This document shows, piece by piece, positions 19,765 to 29,038 of a DNA stretch of 64,000 nucleotides. The first letter of the stretch is position 1. Every line of letters starts with the position of its first letter. The notes under the pieces were generated by a model. That model was not told the DNA's origin. It was given only the letters and a program-made list of their open reading frames with translations, and did not search any database. A program made the translations under genes and the position numbers. Origin of the DNA: Cerasibacillus terrae (lineage in GTDB: Bacteria > Bacillota > Bacilli > Bacillales > Amphibacillaceae); contig NZ_VDUW01000010.1 in NCBI RefSeq assembly GCF_008039555.1, positions 38,901 to 102,900 of the forward strand. The letters run 5' to 3'.

Positions 19765-21135
19765 CTATTTTCCTCTAGCTGCGTTAGCTTGTTCAATTGC
19801 TTGATTTAGTTGGTCCACAGCTGTTTGATAGGTTTCATTAACATCTCCACCGTTATAAACCGTTTCTAAAGCTGTTTCCGTAATACGGCGTGCTTCAGGA
19901 ATCATGTCCATAATGGCACCCTGTGTTGCATAAGAAGATTTTGTTGCCTGTAACTGGTCAACGGTTACTTGTAATTGTGGCATTTCCTGATAGGCATCCT
20001 TTACTACTTGTTCTTCATATGCTTCCGGGTTAATGGCAAAATACCCAGTATTAACATGCCATTTCGCTTGAACTTCCGGAGTTTGCAAATATTTCATGAA
20101 CTCCCATGCAGCATTCTGTTCTTCTTCCGGTTTTCCATCCATCATCCATAAACTTGCACCACCAATTACTACTCCTTCACGATCTTTATCTTCTGGATGT
20201 GGCAAAAATCCAATACCTACTTCAAATGGAGCATTATCAATAACATCTCTTGCACTGGCTGAGGATTGTAGGAACATAGCGACATCTTCTGCTATAAATC
20301 CAGCAACCATATCATCTCCGTTTGTTCCATAGTTTGCAAATGTATCATCTGCAATCATTTTTTCTGCCCATTTAAAAATGGACTTCCCCTCTTCTTCTGT
20401 AAAACCAATTTCAGTTGGCGTATCTGTACGTCCATTATCATTATTCATTAACAAGGCACCTTGATTAGCTAATAATTGTTCAACTAACCAGCCATATGCC
20501 TGTAGTGCAAAACCTTTCATTTCTGGGTTTTTATCTGCAATAATTTTACTAGCTTCTGCTACTTCTTCAAATGTTTCTGGTGGAGTATCTGGGTCAAGTC
20601 CTGCTGCTTCAAAAGCATCTTTATTATAATACATTACTGGAGTAGAAGAATTAAATGGCATTGAGTAAAATTGGTCATCAATCTTATAATAGTTAATAAT
20701 ATTTTCTTCCAAACCGCTCATATCATAGCCATCTGAATCCACAAATTCCTGAATTGGAACAATACTATTACTATTAATCATTGTCATTGTTCCAATCTCA
20801 AAGACCTGCATCATAGAAGGAGCACTATCTGTTCCTGCAACACTTTGATACTTAGTTAACGCTTCATCATAAGAACCTTGATACTCTGCATTAACCTGAA
20901 TATTGTCTTGTGACTGATTAAAATCATCTACAGTACTTTCTAATGCTTCTTGCCCAGCTCCACCCATTGCATGCCAAAATATAACTTCCTGTTTTTCATC
21001 AGAGCCTTTTTCTCCTGACTCTTTCGACTCCGTTTCACCCGATGCTGTTTCTTCTCCCTTTGATTCTCCATTGCCACAAGCTGTAATCATGAATATAGAA
21101 ATGATTGTGATACAAATAAACAATAATTTTTTCAT
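19765..21135 (-). CDS. ugpB: Glycerol-3-phosphate-type ABC transporter substrate-binding lipoprotein UgpB
   Basis: A 456-residue family-1 solute-binding protein. The lipobox MITAC at about residue 20 is followed by a charged Glu/Ser/Lys linker. The segment EVIFWHAMGGAGQEALESTVDDFNQ and the later MYYNKDAFEAAGLDPDTPP and GGASLWMM are the UgpB pattern. It captures sn-glycerol-3-phosphate or glycerophosphodiesters outside the cell. AAAGGAGTG precedes the ATG. It is the last gene of ugpC-ugpA-ugpE-ugpB. A related sugar ligand cannot be excluded. Confidence 0.85.
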   Translation of the reverse strand: MKKLLFICITIISIFMITACGNGESKGEETASGETESKESGEKGSDEKQEVIFWHAMGGAGQEALESTVDDFNQSQDNIQVNAEYQGSYDEALTKYQSVAGTDSAPSMMQVFEIGTMTMINSNSIVPIQEFVDSDGYDMSGLEENIINYYKIDDQFYSMPFNSSTPVMYYNKDAFEAAGLDPDTPPETFEEVAEASKIIADKNPEMKGFALQAYGWLVEQLLANQGALLMNNDNGRTDTPTEIGFTEEEGKSIFKWAEKMIADDTFANYGTNGDDMVAGFIAEDVAMFLQSSASARDVIDNAPFEVGIGFLPHPEDKDREGVVIGGASLWMMDGKPEEEQNAAWEFMKYLQTPEVQAKWHVNTGYFAINPEAYEEQVVKDAYQEMPQLQVTVDQLQATKSSYATQGAIMDMIPEARRITETALETVYNGGDVNETYQTAVDQLNQAIEQANAARGK

Positions 21136-21150
21136 TTTTTCACTCCTTTG

Positions 21151-21969
21151 TTATTTGATTGCACCTTCTGCTAAACCTTGTTGCAGACGTTTTTGGCCTA
21201 GAAATAAAAGAATTAATGTAGGGATAACAACGATAATGCCGCCAGCCATAATTACTCCCCACTCATTTAACTGCTCTTGTGTTTGTAATTGCTTCAAGCC
21301 AATTTGTACCGTACGCACACTATCATTTGTTGTTGCAAGAAGTGGCCATAAATACATATTCCATGACGTTAAGAATCCATAGACACCAAGTGTAATCAAA
21401 CTGGTTTTTGCCATTGGAAGGACAACCGACAAGTAAAACTTAAAGTGGCCCATTCCTGCTATTTCAGATGCTTCCTTTAATTCTTTTGGAATTTGTTTAA
21501 AGTTTTGCCGTAATAAAAATGTGCCAAAAGCCATAGCGAAATAAGGAAGTGTTAAGCCTGCATAAGAATCAATTAGATTTAAATCTCGTATAGTCTGGAA
21601 GTTGGGAATTACAGAAGCTTCAAAAGGAACCATCATCGTAGAAATAAAAACAAAGAATAAAAAGTTCCTTCCTTTAAACTCCATAAAAACAAATGCATAT
21701 GCAGCAAGACTACTCAACATTAACTGACCAATCATGATTACAATCGAAACGATAAAACTATTTAATAAATAATTTAATAAAGGAAACCGTTCAAATACAG
21801 CGAGATAATTATCAAACGTAATTGTAGTCGGTATTAATTTACCCGACATAATGTCTTGATTTGTCATAAAACTCATCATAAAGGCGATTAAAGCAGGTGC
21901 AAACACAAGAAATGCTGATACAACTAATAGAATATAAAAGATAACCTTTCTTCTTAATGGTATTTTCAC
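21151..21969 (-). CDS. ugpE: Glycerol-3-phosphate-type ABC transporter permease UgpE
   Basis: A 272-residue MalG-type permease with six membrane helices. The EAA loop lies in KELKEASEIAGMGHFKFYLSVVLPM (about residues 164-188). Its GTG start overlaps the ugpA stop (GTGA), so the two permeases are coupled. Together they form the heterodimeric channel served by UgpC. Confidence 0.88.
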   Translation of the reverse strand: MKIPLRRKVIFYILLVVSAFLVFAPALIAFMMSFMTNQDIMSGKLIPTTITFDNYLAVFERFPLLNYLLNSFIVSIVIMIGQLMLSSLAAYAFVFMEFKGRNFLFFVFISTMMVPFEASVIPNFQTIRDLNLIDSYAGLTLPYFAMAFGTFLLRQNFKQIPKELKEASEIAGMGHFKFYLSVVLPMAKTSLITLGVYGFLTSWNMYLWPLLATTNDSVRTVQIGLKQLQTQEQLNEWGVIMAGGIIVVIPTLILLFLGQKRLQQGLAEGAIK

Positions 21970-22904
21970 TGATAATGCACCTTCTTCTCACCCAATTTAA
22001 ATTGAATAAACGTTAATACAAGAATAATAACGAATAACACGACAGCTTGAGCACTTGCTGTACCATATTGGTAGTTCATAAACGCTTCTTGATAAATCGA
22101 ATAGACAATTAAATTGGTTTCGTTTTGCGGACCACCACTAGTAAGCATGTCAATTTGTCCGAAGGTTTGAAACGCATTAATTAAAGATACCGTTATGACA
22201 AAAAACAAAGTCGGAGAAAGCATCGGGATTGTAATCCGTCTTAACTTGTAAAAATAACTTGCCCCATCGATCTCTGCACTTTCATACAAATACGAATCAA
22301 TCGATTGAAGACCACCTAATAAGATCAGAAAGATAAATCCTAGATTCATCCATATTGTTGTGATAGAAACAGAAAGTAGTGCCCAGCTAGGGTCTGTTAA
22401 CCAACCAATTGCTTCTATTCCAAAGAAATTTAAAATCTCATTTAACCAGCCCATTGTGGGGTTAAATAAAAATAACCAAAAAACAGAACCAGCAGCCACA
22501 GAAATTCCCATTGTTGAGGAATAAATCGTACGAAAAAAACCAATCCCTTTTAGTTTTTCATTAGCAAGGATTGCAAGGAACAACCCAATTAAAACTGTTC
22601 CGGGAACTGTAAAAATTACAAAAAGGAATGTTGACTGCATGCTTTTTCTAAATACTGGCGACGAAAACATATTAATAAAGTTATCCAAACCAACAAATAC
22701 AGTTGTTGAACCACTCGCATCTGTTAGAAAGAAACTTAAATAAATCGTTCGAATCAATGGATAAAATAAAAAAACAGCAAATAAAATAATGGATGGCATT
22801 AGGAATAATATCCCTTTTAAAAAACGGATTAGTTGCTGCTTTTTCTTTATTTTTTTAAAATCAGGTGTTGCTACTCCATCAGATTGAATTGCTACTTCAT
22901 TCAT
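21966..22904 (-). CDS. ugpA: Glycerol-3-phosphate-type ABC transporter permease UgpA
   Basis: A 312-residue MalF-type permease with an N-terminal cytoplasmic stretch and about six membrane helices. The EAA loop is LYESAEIDGASYFYKLRRITIPM (about residues 206-228). It overlaps ugpC by 4 bases at its start and ugpE by 4 bases at its end, showing tight operon structure. Confidence 0.88.
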   Translation of the reverse strand: MNEVAIQSDGVATPDFKKIKKKQQLIRFLKGILFLMPSIILFAVFLFYPLIRTIYLSFFLTDASGSTTVFVGLDNFINMFSSPVFRKSMQSTFLFVIFTVPGTVLIGLFLAILANEKLKGIGFFRTIYSSTMGISVAAGSVFWLFLFNPTMGWLNEILNFFGIEAIGWLTDPSWALLSVSITTIWMNLGFIFLILLGGLQSIDSYLYESAEIDGASYFYKLRRITIPMLSPTLFFVITVSLINAFQTFGQIDMLTSGGPQNETNLIVYSIYQEAFMNYQYGTASAQAVVLFVIILVLTFIQFKLGEKKVHYQ

Positions 22905-24010
22905 ATTGCTAATACCTCTTCTTTTTCTGTTGAAGATGCTTCAAGCAGACGGCCAGAATTTGAATCAAAGAAACTTATATTATCCGCTGAAATATGTACA
23001 GGTAACTTATCGCCAGTATGCACATTCCATTGCCCAAGCCATTTAGCTGTCCAAAGTTCTTTCCCAATTTCAAAGGATATTAATGTTTCGTTTCCAAGTT
23101 GTTCCACATTAACTACTGTTAGTTCATGGGTTACACCACTGTCTTCAGCTGGAAGAATATGCTCAGCACGAATTCCTACTGTAATATTTTTTGTTTCCGA
23201 TATCATTGCAGACTTGATTGATTCTTTAGGTAAATGAAGATCATCTTCAATAATTAAATGTTGATCAGAAAACACCGCTTTTCCCATATTCATTTTTGGC
23301 GACCCTATAAAAGAAGCCACAAATAAATTAGCTGGTTTATTATACAATGTAATCGGGTCACCAACTTGCTGAATCCTTCCATTATTTAATACCATGATTC
23401 GATCTCCCATTGTCATTGCTTCCACTTGATCATGGGTTACATAAATCATCGTAAGCCCTAAACGTTTTTGTAATCGTTTAATTTCTATCCGCATATGTGC
23501 TCGTAGCTTTGCATCTAGATTAGATAATGGTTCGTCCATTAAACAAAGAGGAGCTTCACTAACGACAGACCTTGCCAACGCTACACGTTGCCTCTGTCCT
23601 CCTGATAGTTCTTTTGGTTTCCGTTTCAAAAGATTACTTATCTCCATCATTTGGCATGTTTCATTTAACCTTTTCTGCTGTTCTTGTTTATTTACTTTTT
23701 TAGCTCGCAAACCGAATAGAATATTTTGCTCCACTGTTAAATGTGGATATAATGCATAATTCTGAAAAACCATAGATAAATTTCTATCCTTTGGTGGAAG
23801 ATGATTCACTGCTCGCTCATTGATTTTGATTATTCCATCTGTAATATCCTCAAGTCCTGCAATCATCCTAAGTAATGTACTTTTTCCTGATCCAGATGGT
23901 CCAACAAGTACAAAGAATTCTCCCTTCTTAATAGATAGATTAATATCATTTAAAATGTCTTGTTGCTTATCGAATGACTTTGAAACATTTATTAATTCTA
24001 CTTGGTTCAC
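22901..24010 (-). CDS. ugpC: ABC transporter ATP-binding protein UgpC (MalK/MsmX type)
   Basis: A 369-residue ATPase with Walker [19 protein letters not shown], signature LSGGQRQRVALARSV, Walker B LCLMDEPLSNLDAKLR and the C-terminal OB-like regulatory domain (about 240-365) of sugar-type importers. The GTG start has GGAGGGGG 4 bases upstream. It is the first gene of the operon. The promoter region upstream carries a good -10 but no -35, with hexamers spaced 11 bp apart that resemble PhoP boxes. Confidence 0.9.
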   Translation of the reverse strand: MNQVELINVSKSFDKQQDILNDINLSIKKGEFFVLVGPSGSGKSTLLRMIAGLEDITDGIIKINERAVNHLPPKDRNLSMVFQNYALYPHLTVEQNILFGLRAKKVNKQEQQKRLNETCQMMEISNLLKRKPKELSGGQRQRVALARSVVSEAPLCLMDEPLSNLDAKLRAHMRIEIKRLQKRLGLTMIYVTHDQVEAMTMGDRIMVLNNGRIQQVGDPITLYNKPANLFVASFIGSPKMNMGKAVFSDQHLIIEDDLHLPKESIKSAMISETKNITVGIRAEHILPAEDSGVTHELTVVNVEQLGNETLISFEIGKELWTAKWLGQWNVHTGDKLPVHISADNISFFDSNSGRLLEASSTEKEEVLAI

Positions 24011-24047
24011 AATTCCCCCTCCTTTTAATTATATTTAAACACACACT

Positions 24048-24102
24048 ATTATAAAAAAACGGTATTTTACTTAATCTTTACAATTTTTTAACTCCCACTT
24101 AA
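24048..24102 (-). promoter_or_regulatory. Putative ugp operon promoter with candidate PhoP boxes
   Basis: On the minus strand a TATAAT (24048-24053) lacks a recognisable -35. Upstream, TTAAGT, TTAAAA, TAAAGA and TAAAAT occur at exact 11-bp intervals between 24064 and 24102. That would be about -23 to -61, where PhoP binds in Bacillus Pho promoters. The region is AT-rich and the matches to TTAACA are partial. Confidence 0.4.
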
Positions 24103-24147
24103 GATTTGAATTTATTTTTTATATAATATACAGATTCCATGTATATA

Positions 24148-24188
24148 AAAAAGATGACCCCTGCATAAGACAGGAATCATCTTTTCAA
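24148..24188. terminator. Terminator of proS
   Basis: AAAAGATGA pairs with TCATCTTTT around an inner CCTG/CAGG stem, with T-runs on both strands. It lies 27 bases past the proS stop. Confidence 0.8.
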
Positions 24189-24214
24189 CAATTCTAAATA
24201 TCGCTTTTCAATCA

Positions 24215-25654
24215 TCAATATGCTTTTGACCAGTAAACCATTTCTTTTGCTTCTTCTCCGCAACATACACATGTATCGGCTATTTGCTCTTGTTCAAATG
24301 GAATACAACGTGATGTTGCTGATGTTTCTTCTTTTATTTTCTCTTCACATTCTAATTTACCACACCACATTGCTTTAATGAATCCACCTTTTTCTTCTAA
24401 GGTTTGTTTAAATTCATCCATTGTTTTAGCTGTGGATGTCATTTCCTTGCGGTGTGCAAATGCTTTATCATATAGATTCTGCTGAATTTCTTCCAATAAA
24501 GCTGGTAAGCGTTCTTGTAATTCATCCATTGGCACAAAATCCTTTTCTCCTGTGTCACGACGAACAAGAACAACTTGATTTTTCTCTATATCTCTAGGTC
24601 CCATTTCAATACGAATTGGGATTCCTTTCATTTCATATTCATTAAATTTCCAACCAGGCATTTTGTCACTTGTATCAATATTTACACGAACAATGTCTTT
24701 TAATTGATCACGTAATTTATATGCCTTATCAAGTACGCCTTCTTTATGTTGAGCAATTGGAACAATCATTGCTTGTGTTGGAGCAACACGTGGTGGTACA
24801 ACTAATCCACGGTTATCACCATGAACCATAATTAATGCTCCCATAATTCTTGTTGACACACCCCATGACGTTTGATGCACATATTGTTGTTTACCACCTT
24901 TATCTAGATACTGAATATCAAATGCTTCAGCAAAACCTGTACCTAAATAATGAGATGTTCCGGATTGAAGTGCTCTTCCGTCATGCATTAAACTTTCAAT
25001 TGTTAATGTATATTCAGCACCTGCGAATTTTTCCTTCTCTGTTTTCTTTCCTTTTAAGACTGGGATTGCCAAGAAATTCTCACATATATCTGCATATACA
25101 TTTAACATTTGATTTGTTTCTGCTTCTGCTTCTTCTTTTGTTGCATGACATGTATGTCCTTCTTGCCATAAAAATTCGGATGAACGTAAGAATGGACGTG
25201 TTGTTTTTTCCCAACGAACCACATTCGCCCACTGATTATATAATTTTGGTAGGTCACGATAAGAATGAATGTTTTTAGAGTAATATTCACCAAATAGAAC
25301 CTCTGATGTTGGACGAACAACAATACGTTCTTCTAACTCCTCGTCACCTCCATGTGTCACCCAAGCAACTTCTGGAGCAAATCCTTCAATATGATCCTTT
25401 TCCTTTTGTAACATGCTTTCTGGAATAAATAACGGGAAATAAACATTTGTGTGACCTGTTTCTTTAAATTGACGGTCAAATTCTCCTTGAATATTTTCCC
25501 AAATTGCAAATCCATATGGCTTAATAATCATTGTTCCGCGTACCGGACCATAATCAACCAATTCTGCTTGTTTCACAACATCTGTATACCATTGTCCAAA
25601 ATCATCTTCCATCGAAGTAATTTTTTCTACAAAGTCTTTATTTTTTTTACCCAT
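24215..25654 (-). CDS. proS: Prolyl-tRNA synthetase (short, eukaryote/archaeal-like ProS type)
   Basis: A 479-residue class II synthetase that charges tRNA-Pro. Class II motifs are visible: motif 1 around [17 protein letters not shown], motif 2 in [22 protein letters not shown], and motif 3 in [17 protein letters not shown]-terminal zinc-like cluster (CEEK and CVCC) is typical of this shorter type, which lacks the editing insertion of the long bacterial ProRS. The start is ATG with GAGGTG upstream. It is preceded by a T-box leader, so it is induced by uncharged tRNA-Pro. Confidence 0.95.
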   Translation of the reverse strand: MGKKNKDFVEKITSMEDDFGQWYTDVVKQAELVDYGPVRGTMIIKPYGFAIWENIQGEFDRQFKETGHTNVYFPLFIPESMLQKEKDHIEGFAPEVAWVTHGGDEELEERIVVRPTSEVLFGEYYSKNIHSYRDLPKLYNQWANVVRWEKTTRPFLRSSEFLWQEGHTCHATKEEAEAETNQMLNVYADICENFLAIPVLKGKKTEKEKFAGAEYTLTIESLMHDGRALQSGTSHYLGTGFAEAFDIQYLDKGGKQQYVHQTSWGVSTRIMGALIMVHGDNRGLVVPPRVAPTQAMIVPIAQHKEGVLDKAYKLRDQLKDIVRVNIDTSDKMPGWKFNEYEMKGIPIRIEMGPRDIEKNQVVLVRRDTGEKDFVPMDELQERLPALLEEIQQNLYDKAFAHRKEMTSTAKTMDEFKQTLEEKGGFIKAMWCGKLECEEKIKEETSATSRCIPFEQEQIADTCVCCGEEAKEMVYWSKAY

Positions 25655-25679
25655 TTGTGCACCTCATTTATTTATTTTT

Positions 25680-25925
25680 CGAAACAAAAAAAACCTCCAT
25701 CCAAAAAGGGACCGAGGACTGGTGATACCACCCTTGTTTGCAACATTCATAAGAATCCCCATATGAATGTTTGCACACTCCACATGATAACGGTCACTAA
25801 CCGCGCACATCTTCTAGCACATGCTTTTCTGATGGCGAACTCCAAGGCAGGTTCCAATTTCATGCTTTAGAAAGTTGCACCAACCCTTTCCTCTCTAAAA
25901 AAGTCAAAAAAATTGTACTATCCCT
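25680..25925 (-). promoter_or_regulatory. T-box riboswitch of proS
   Basis: On the minus strand the leader contains the T-box core AGGGTGGTATCACC (RC of about 25721-25734). An intrinsic terminator stem follows (CCTC...TCC with GGA...GAGG, about 25693-25718) and then eight T. Upstream lies a long structured stem I region. A CCT triplet at 25849-25851 in GGAACCTG is a candidate proline specifier codon. The element ends about 25 bases before proS. Confidence 0.88.
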
Positions 25926-25990
25926 TATCATCGTTTCATCTATTCTATTCTTACTATATTTGGATTGATATAGAAAGTCAAGATTTCACA

Positions 25991-26533
25991 TTAGTAAACA
26001 GTGAAATCTTTCTCATATAATGAAAAGGTAACTCCCTCTAGTTGTTTTATACCTTGTAACACATATCCAGCTTTTTTATAAAATTGATTCAATACTTGAT
26101 TATCCCTTACACAATCCAAACGAATATATCCATTTTCTAATGCATGGTTTTTATCCATCCATTGAAGGAGCCTGTAACCAATTTGTTGATGACGAAACTT
26201 TGGATGAACAGCCAATCGATGAATATAAAATGCATTGTCCTGTCTTTTTCCCCACAAAGCCATATCCCAGTCATTTTGTTTATTGGAATAATTAAAGGTT
26301 GCAACTAATTTATTCTGCTTGTCTTCTACAATATATGTCGTATTTGCTAATACACCAGCTCGAACTTCTGTAATTGCTTCTTTTTCTAGAAAATTCGTCC
26401 ATTGACAAATCCCCTTTTGTTCCAAAATCACCGCGATATCATGAAGCATTTGAAAAATAGGATATATATCCTTTTCAGTCGCTTTTCTTACTATACTATT
26501 AGCAAATTGATTGGTTTTAAATGCAAATGACAT
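25991..26533 (-). CDS. GNAT-family N-acetyltransferase
   Basis: A 180-residue protein with the GNAT acetyl-CoA signature: HRLAVHPKFRHQQIGYRLLQWMD (about residues 107-129, with the Q/RxxGxG/A-type loop HQQIGY), followed by IRLDCVRDNQVLNQFYKKAGY. The substrate is unknown. I chose the ATG at 26533 with GGGGGAGG 4 bases upstream. It is monocistronic and diverges from the Nudix gene. Confidence 0.82.
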   Translation of the reverse strand: MSFAFKTNQFANSIVRKATEKDIYPIFQMLHDIAVILEQKGICQWTNFLEKEAITEVRAGVLANTTYIVEDKQNKLVATFNYSNKQNDWDMALWGKRQDNAFYIHRLAVHPKFRHQQIGYRLLQWMDKNHALENGYIRLDCVRDNQVLNQFYKKAGYVLQGIKQLEGVTFSLYEKDFTVY

Positions 26534-26766
26534 CAGTCCTCCCCCATTCCCCAAAATCGTCCCTTATGTATGGTTGATTTTAATATGAAAATGTCCATCA
26601 ACACAAATATTTACATGGGTACAACCTTTCCCTCTCATTACACAGGAAATATCTCCCATTAAATTTCATTGATTCACCCACTTATCTCAAATAAAAATAA
26701 TCTATTGGAATTTTCCCCCTAGATGCTTATATAATAGAAAGAGAGAATTCTTTCGGAGGTGGAGCA

Positions 26767-27402
26767 TTGAACCCCATAAATATTATTGAACAATTAAAGG
26801 GACGTAGACCTTCTTTTATTGGACAGGAGTCTTTTAAAAAATCTGCTGTATTAATTCCACTAATTGAGAAACAAAACCAAACACATGTGTTATTTGAAGT
26901 TCGCTCAATGAAATTACGAAGTCAGCCAGGTGATATTTGTTTTCCTGGAGGTAGACAAGATAAAGAGGATAAAGATGCTTTCCATTGTGCGATTCGTGAA
27001 ACATCGGAAGAGCTCGGTATCCGACAATCCGACATCCATGATATCGTTCCCCTTGGTTGCCTGATGTCAAACATAAATAGCATGATCTATCCATTTGTTG
27101 GGAGAATTCCTCACGATAAACAACTTTACCCAAATAAATCAGAAGTAGCAGAAGTATTCACAGTCCCGTTAGCATATTTTTTACATGCAAAACCGAAAAA
27201 ATATGAAGTGAATTTTGAAGTCATCCCTGAAGATAATTTTCCTTTTGAATTAATTATGGGGGGTAAAGATTATAAATGGCGGGCTCCTAAAATGGATGAG
27301 CTTTTTTATCAATATGATGGAAAAGTGATTTGGGGATTAACAGCAAAAATTATCAAACACTTTGTTGACATACTTCACAAACACCACCCTAACAGAATAT
27401 AA
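26767..27402 (+). CDS. Nudix hydrolase, CoA pyrophosphatase type (NudL/YeaB-like)
   Basis: A 211-residue protein with the Nudix box GGRQDKEDKDAFHCAIRETSEELGI (about residues 59-83) and the UPF0035 pattern just before it, VRSMKLRSQPGDICFPGG. These together mark enzymes that cut coenzyme A and its derivatives into 4'-phosphopantetheine and 3',5'-ADP. The TTG start at 26767 has GGAGGTGG 4 bases upstream. It is a single gene with a downstream terminator. Confidence 0.85.
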   Translation: MNPINIIEQLKGRRPSFIGQESFKKSAVLIPLIEKQNQTHVLFEVRSMKLRSQPGDICFPGGRQDKEDKDAFHCAIRETSEELGIRQSDIHDIVPLGCLMSNINSMIYPFVGRIPHDKQLYPNKSEVAEVFTVPLAYFLHAKPKKYEVNFEVIPEDNFPFELIMGGKDYKWRAPKMDELFYQYDGKVIWGLTAKIIKHFVDILHKHHPNRI

Positions 27403-27406
27403 ATAA

Positions 27407-27450
27407 GATTAACCCGAGCACAATACAACTGCTCGGGTTTGATCAGTTTT
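27407..27450. terminator. Bidirectional terminator, Nudix gene / pdxK
   Basis: AACCCGAGCA (27411-27420) pairs perfectly with TGCTCGGGTT (27430-27439), with T-rich tails both ways. Confidence 0.82.
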
Positions 27451-27500
27451 GAACTATTTTGTCCCGTTGCCTTTCAAAATGTGCCTTCCTTAACAACCAC

Positions 27501-28340
27501 TCATTTTACTTCATACGACTGAACCTTAATATCATGTGCTTCACCAAATTTCCCTAAAGCAGCATGATAAGTTGGCCCGACATAATCATTATAGGAAAAA
27601 CCATAATGTATGGCTGTCGTTACAAATGATTTCGCTAATCGTACAGCTTCTTCAATAGGCTCGCCTTTTGCTAAGTAAGCGGCAATAGCTGCTGAATAAC
27701 TACAACCAGCACCACTTGTATTCACTGTATCAATTCTTGGGGCCTCAAAAGTTGTAATTGTTTTCCCATCATACAATACATCTACTGCAGGGCCAGATAA
27801 ACGACCACCTTTCACAAGAACATAGGTTGCTCCTAATGTATGTAAATCAACTGCCGCCAGTTTTAAATCATCCACATGTTTTAAAGGTCGATCATTTAAT
27901 AAAACAGATGCTTCTGGCATATTCGGGGTAATGATTGTTGCATGTGGAATGAGTTTTTCTCGTAATACCTCAATCGCATCATCTGCTAGTAATTTCGAGT
28001 CTAACTTTCCAACCATAACCGGATCCACAACAATATGTTCGATGCCAGACTTAGCAATGAGCTCTGCCGAACGCTCTATCACTTCTGTTGAGAAAAGCAT
28101 CCCTGTTTTTAGCGCATCTGCTCCAACTTGTTTCATCGCCGTATCGAATTGTGCTTCAATAGCCTCCATTGTCATCGGATGTACATTTTTATCTGTTTTA
28201 GGGTGTCTACCAACAATAGCTGTAACTACACTCATTCCATAAACATCTAACTCTTGAAATGTTTTTAAATCTGCTTGAATACCAGCACTTCCTCCCGAGG
28301 CTGACCCCGCAATTGTCATAACACGTGATGGATATTTCAT
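27501..28340 (-). CDS. pdxK: Pyridoxal/pyridoxine kinase PdxK (ThiD-like)
   Basis: A 279-residue ribokinase-family enzyme with TIAGSASGGSAGIQADLKTFQ at the N-terminus, GMLFSTEVIE near 80, DPVMV near 108 and the catalytic-base loop VNTSGAGCSYSAAIAAYL near 212. It phosphorylates pyridoxal and its relatives in vitamin B6 salvage. Family members can also act on hydroxymethylpyrimidine, so the ThiD function is the alternative, but no thiamine genes lie nearby. GAGGAG is upstream of the ATG. The DUF456 gene lies 28 bases upstream and is probably in the same unit. Confidence 0.87.
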   Translation of the reverse strand: MKYPSRVMTIAGSASGGSAGIQADLKTFQELDVYGMSVVTAIVGRHPKTDKNVHPMTMEAIEAQFDTAMKQVGADALKTGMLFSTEVIERSAELIAKSGIEHIVVDPVMVGKLDSKLLADDAIEVLREKLIPHATIITPNMPEASVLLNDRPLKHVDDLKLAAVDLHTLGATYVLVKGGRLSGPAVDVLYDGKTITTFEAPRIDTVNTSGAGCSYSAAIAAYLAKGEPIEEAVRLAKSFVTTAIHYGFSYNDYVGPTYHAALGKFGEAHDIKVQSYEVK

Positions 28341-28368
28341 TTTATAAAAACTCCTCTTCTTTTAAATA

Positions 28369-28851
28369 TTAAAAAACAATAGCTAAAATAAACCAAAGAA
28401 TCATTATAATTTGTATCATAAATTTGGCCAGAGTCCCACCTAGAAAACCAATTAATGAACCAATAGCCGCTTGAATGGCTTCTTGTACTGTACGACGTTG
28501 TACCAGTTCAACGACAACCACCGATAAAAATGGGACAATAAGAATACCAAATGGTGGAAAAAAAGAGCCAATAATTACACCAAGTGCCGCAATATTTTCT
28601 CCTAACTTACTCCCACCAAATCGTTTCACAAAATAACTATTGGCAATTAAATCAGCTAATAATAAAATAACAGTAAATACAATCATCGTTGTCCAGAATA
28701 TCCAGCCTAATGCATCTCCATTTATTGTAAATTGATATACAAAGAATCCTATCCAGATAAATAAAGATGAAGGGATAATTGGAAAGATTAGCCCAAGAAA
28801 ACTACCTATAAATAAAATAATAATGAGTATCCACAAATAAAAGTCAGCCAT
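28369..28851 (-). CDS. DUF456 membrane protein (YqgC-like)
   Basis: A 160-residue hydrophobic protein with about four helices. The glycine-rich loops LGLIFPIIPSS (residues 20-30) and GENIAALGVIIGSFFPPFGILIVPF (about 84-108) are typical of DUF456. It is an inner-membrane protein of unknown function. AAGGAGG precedes the ATG. It likely forms a two-gene unit with pdxK. Confidence 0.8.
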   Translation of the reverse strand: MADFYLWILIIILFIGSFLGLIFPIIPSSLFIWIGFFVYQFTINGDALGWIFWTTMIVFTVILLLADLIANSYFVKRFGGSKLGENIAALGVIIGSFFPPFGILIVPFLSVVVVELVQRRTVQEAIQAAIGSLIGFLGGTLAKFMIQIIMILWFILAIVF

Positions 28852-29038
28852 ATTTCCTCCTTCCTACTTTCTACTCAATGAGATAGCGAACATTAATAAT
28901 TTTATCATACGCTCCCGTTATGACAGGTTCAACTATGACGTTTGAGTAATTTAAAAAATAGGCAATAATATAGACATTTTCCCCTTTTATTCCCTACACT
29001 TAAAATATGTACCTATAATCCCCACAGGAGGAAAATAT

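Noticed and set aside
24850..25278. Plus-strand reading frame antisense to proS
   Set aside because: Low-complexity Leu/His-rich translation that mirrors proS codons; proS motifs are intact.
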